From Hyphomicrobiales bacterium (GTDB taxonomy: Bacteria > Pseudomonadota > Alphaproteobacteria > Rhizobiales > Aestuariivirgaceae), in contig JACMJT010000276.1 of assembly GCA_014380505.1 (NCBI GenBank), positions 1 through 7,719 of the forward strand: a stretch of DNA of 7,719 nt, read 5' to 3'. Both the position numbers and the translations under genes were made by a program. The notes beneath the pieces were generated by a model. It did no database searches, was not told where the DNA came from, and saw only the letters and a program-made list of their open reading frames with translations. Below are positions 6,709-7,719 of this stretch, piece after piece; the first letter of the stretch is position 1, and every line of letters begins with the position of its first letter.

Positions 6709-7307
6709 TACGAAATGATGATGACCTGGCCCGTGAGCCCGCCTTCCACGCTCTTGGCAAAGGCCAGGCCGACACGCGCCGAAGACACCGGCTCATGTCC
6801 CGGGAAAAAGCCTTCGTATTTCTTCACCGAGTCTTCCAGAAGGCTGGGACTCACTACATTGATGCGGATGCCCCGCGGCATCTCGATCGCCGCCGACTTG
6901 ACGAAAGCGCCAAGTGCGCCGTTGACAGCCGCCGCATTGGCGCCCTGGCGGATCGGATCACGGTCCAGCACCCCACTGGTGAGCGTAATCGAGCCGCCGT
7001 CGTTGAGGTGATGCTGGCCGATAAGAGCAAGATTGACCTGGCCCAGCAGCTTGTCGAGCAATCCCTTCTTGAACTGCTCGCCCGTCATCGTGGCAAGCGG
7101 CCCGAAATGCACATGCCCCGCCGTTGCCACGATGGCGTCGAGCTTGCCGGTTTTCTCGAACATGGCGCGGATGGAGGCTTCATCCGCCAAATCCACCTTG
7201 ACAGTGCCGGTGGAGCGCCCCGCCTTGATGATCTCATGGCGGCGGCCCAATTCCTTTGCCGCGGCTTTTCCCACAGTGCCTTCCGCGCCGACAATGAGAA
7301 TACGCAT
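6708..7307 (-). CDS. Atypical SDR-fold protein (Lin1944-like), first tandem copy
   Basis: A 199-residue SDR-fold protein and the closer of the two copies to the trcR-like gene. It has the cofactor loop GAEGTVG (7-13), Arg31 in KAGRS (NADP(H) preference inferred), TAGH (62-65) in place of NNAG, Ser111 in LTSG, and RGIRINVVSP (145-154), a strand conserved across SDRs. The catalytic Tyr and Lys are absent: Asn124 and Val128 occupy those positions. It may bind NADP(H) without classical dehydrogenase chemistry, as a sensor or subunit, or use other residues; this is inference. Translation starts at the TAATG overlap with the regulator stop, with GAGGG (plus 7314-7318) 6 nt upstream, so this copy has its own ribosome-binding site, unlike the second copy. 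Confidence 0.89.
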   Translation of the reverse strand: MRILIVGAEGTVGKAAAKELGRRHEIIKAGRSTGTVKVDLADEASIRAMFEKTGKLDAIVATAGHVHFGPLATMTGEQFKKGLLDKLLGQVNLALIGQHHLNDGGSITLTSGVLDRDPIRQGANAAAVNGALGAFVKSAAIEMPRGIRINVVSPSLLEDSVKKYEGFFPGHEPVSSARVGLAFAKSVEGGLTGQVIIIS

Positions 7308-7719
7308 TATTCGCCCTCGGCCGGCTGCTTCAGGGTCTTGAGTTTGGCGAACACCGAGTCGGCGTCATATTCTTTCTCGCTCTCCTTCACATCCTGCGCC
7401 GTCGTTGCCTGTTCGGCCGCCACGGCTGCGGCGGCGGTCGCCGCCAAATTGGCCGCCGTGCCATAGACTTCAGCGGCGGGGATCAGCGTGCGAGCCGGGG
7501 TTGCCTCGGTGGTTTGACCCTTGCCTGACTTGCGCGCCGCCTTCTGCACGGCAAGATCGAGCTCAAGCTGCGAACACAGGCCCAGTGACACGGGATCGAC
7601 CGGCTTGATGGCGGCCGCGTTCCAGTGGCTGCGGTCCTTGATTGCGGCAATGGTGGACTTGGTGGTGCCGACAAGTTTCATGATCGCCGAATCCGGGAAT
7701 TCCGGATGATAGCGTAGCA
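7307..7719 (-). CDS. trcR: DUF1013 / TrcR-type transcriptional regulator, C-terminal part (start outside window)
   Basis: The frame is open to the right edge, giving about 137 codons of the C-terminal part; the ATG at 7681 is internal, because conserved residues (RYHPEFPDSAI) precede it. The segment PEFPDSAIMKLVGTTKSTI followed by AIKDRSHWNAA resembles a helix-turn-helix and matches my recollection of the DUF1013 family, named TrcR, a cell-cycle transcription regulator of Alphaproteobacteria. Next come PVDPVSLGLCSQLELDLAVQ, a basic Lys/Arg stretch, an Ala-rich linker and an acidic tail with YDADSVFAKLKTLK, which is also family-like. The protein should act in the nucleoid with RNA polymerase. 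The stop TAA overlaps the ATG of the first SDR (TAATG), so the SDR pair is probably made from the same mRNA. Family confidence is good; the detailed role is inferred by homology. Confidence 0.85.
   Translation of the reverse strand, partial: LRYHPEFPDSAIMKLVGTTKSTIAAIKDRSHWNAAAIKPVDPVSLGLCSQLELDLAVQKAARKSGKGQTTEATPARTLIPAAEVYGTAANLAATAAAAVAAEQATTAQDVKESEKEYDADSVFAKLKTLKQPAEGE

Larger units (their letters stand above)
6109..7307 (-). repeat. Tandem gene duplication of two 600-bp SDR genes
   Basis: Two 600-bp genes lie head to tail and share a 1-nt stop/start overlap. Their products have equal length, align without gaps, and agree at roughly 122 of 199 positions by hand count. Divergence at this level indicates an old duplication with both copies kept under constraint. 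Confidence 0.85.

Noticed and set aside
6795..7466. 223-codon plus-strand open frame opposite the first SDR copy and the trcR-like gene
   Set aside because: It spans the boundary of two clear minus-strand genes and has no domain.
7380..7480. Ala-rich low-complexity stretch as a possible frameshift or repeat expansion
   Set aside because: It is in frame and is followed by a conserved-looking YDADSVFAKLK tail; an Ala-rich linker is a normal variable region.
7679..7681. ATG as the start of the trcR-like gene
   Set aside because: Family-conserved residues continue upstream of this codon to the window edge, so it is an internal Met.

Overview
This window looks like chromosome from an alphaproteobacterium, most probably of the Hyphomicrobiales (Rhizobiales). 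The evidence is a GC-rich, densely packed gene layout, a pgk / class I aldolase / ThiE-like gene string of rhizobial type, and a partial gene of the DUF1013 (TrcR) family, which is typical of Alphaproteobacteria. No insertion sequence, phage gene, CRISPR array, tRNA or rRNA is visible. The longest stretch without a gene is the 107-bp divergent region at 4782-4888.

Region 1 (1-3150, plus strand) is one tightly coupled gene string: the C-terminal half of phosphoglycerate kinase (pgk), a complete class I fructose-bisphosphate aldolase (fba), a divergent thiamine-phosphate-synthase-like protein that lacks the usual ThiE ligands, and an exported Sel1-repeat protein. Two of the three junctions are ATGA overlaps. 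At the third, the downstream start is ambiguous but also overlaps the upstream gene. The first two genes are lower glycolysis/gluconeogenesis or Calvin-cycle enzymes. The last two are probably accessory and their role is unknown.

Region 2 (3156-6096) holds an AMP-forming acyl-CoA synthetase on the minus strand, diverging across 107 bp from a plus-strand pair: a classical SDR dehydrogenase and a GNAT acetyltransferase joined by an ATGA overlap. The divergent gap contains candidate promoters and an 8-bp direct repeat. The synthetase converges on the Sel1 gene with only 5 bp between stop codons.

Region 3 (6109-7719, minus strand) is a three-gene string read from the right edge: a DUF1013/TrcR-type regulator (its start lies outside the window), then two tandem 199-residue SDR-fold proteins about 60% identical to each other. 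Both junctions are 1-nt TAATG stop/start overlaps. Both SDR copies keep a nucleotide-binding glycine motif and the catalytic-region Ser, but carry Asn and Val where classical SDRs have the catalytic Tyr and Lys. This duplicated pseudo-enzyme-like pair coupled to a cell-cycle-type regulator is the most interesting item here. I see no clear evidence of a wholly new system; most of the window is ordinary core metabolism with a few unusual paralogues.
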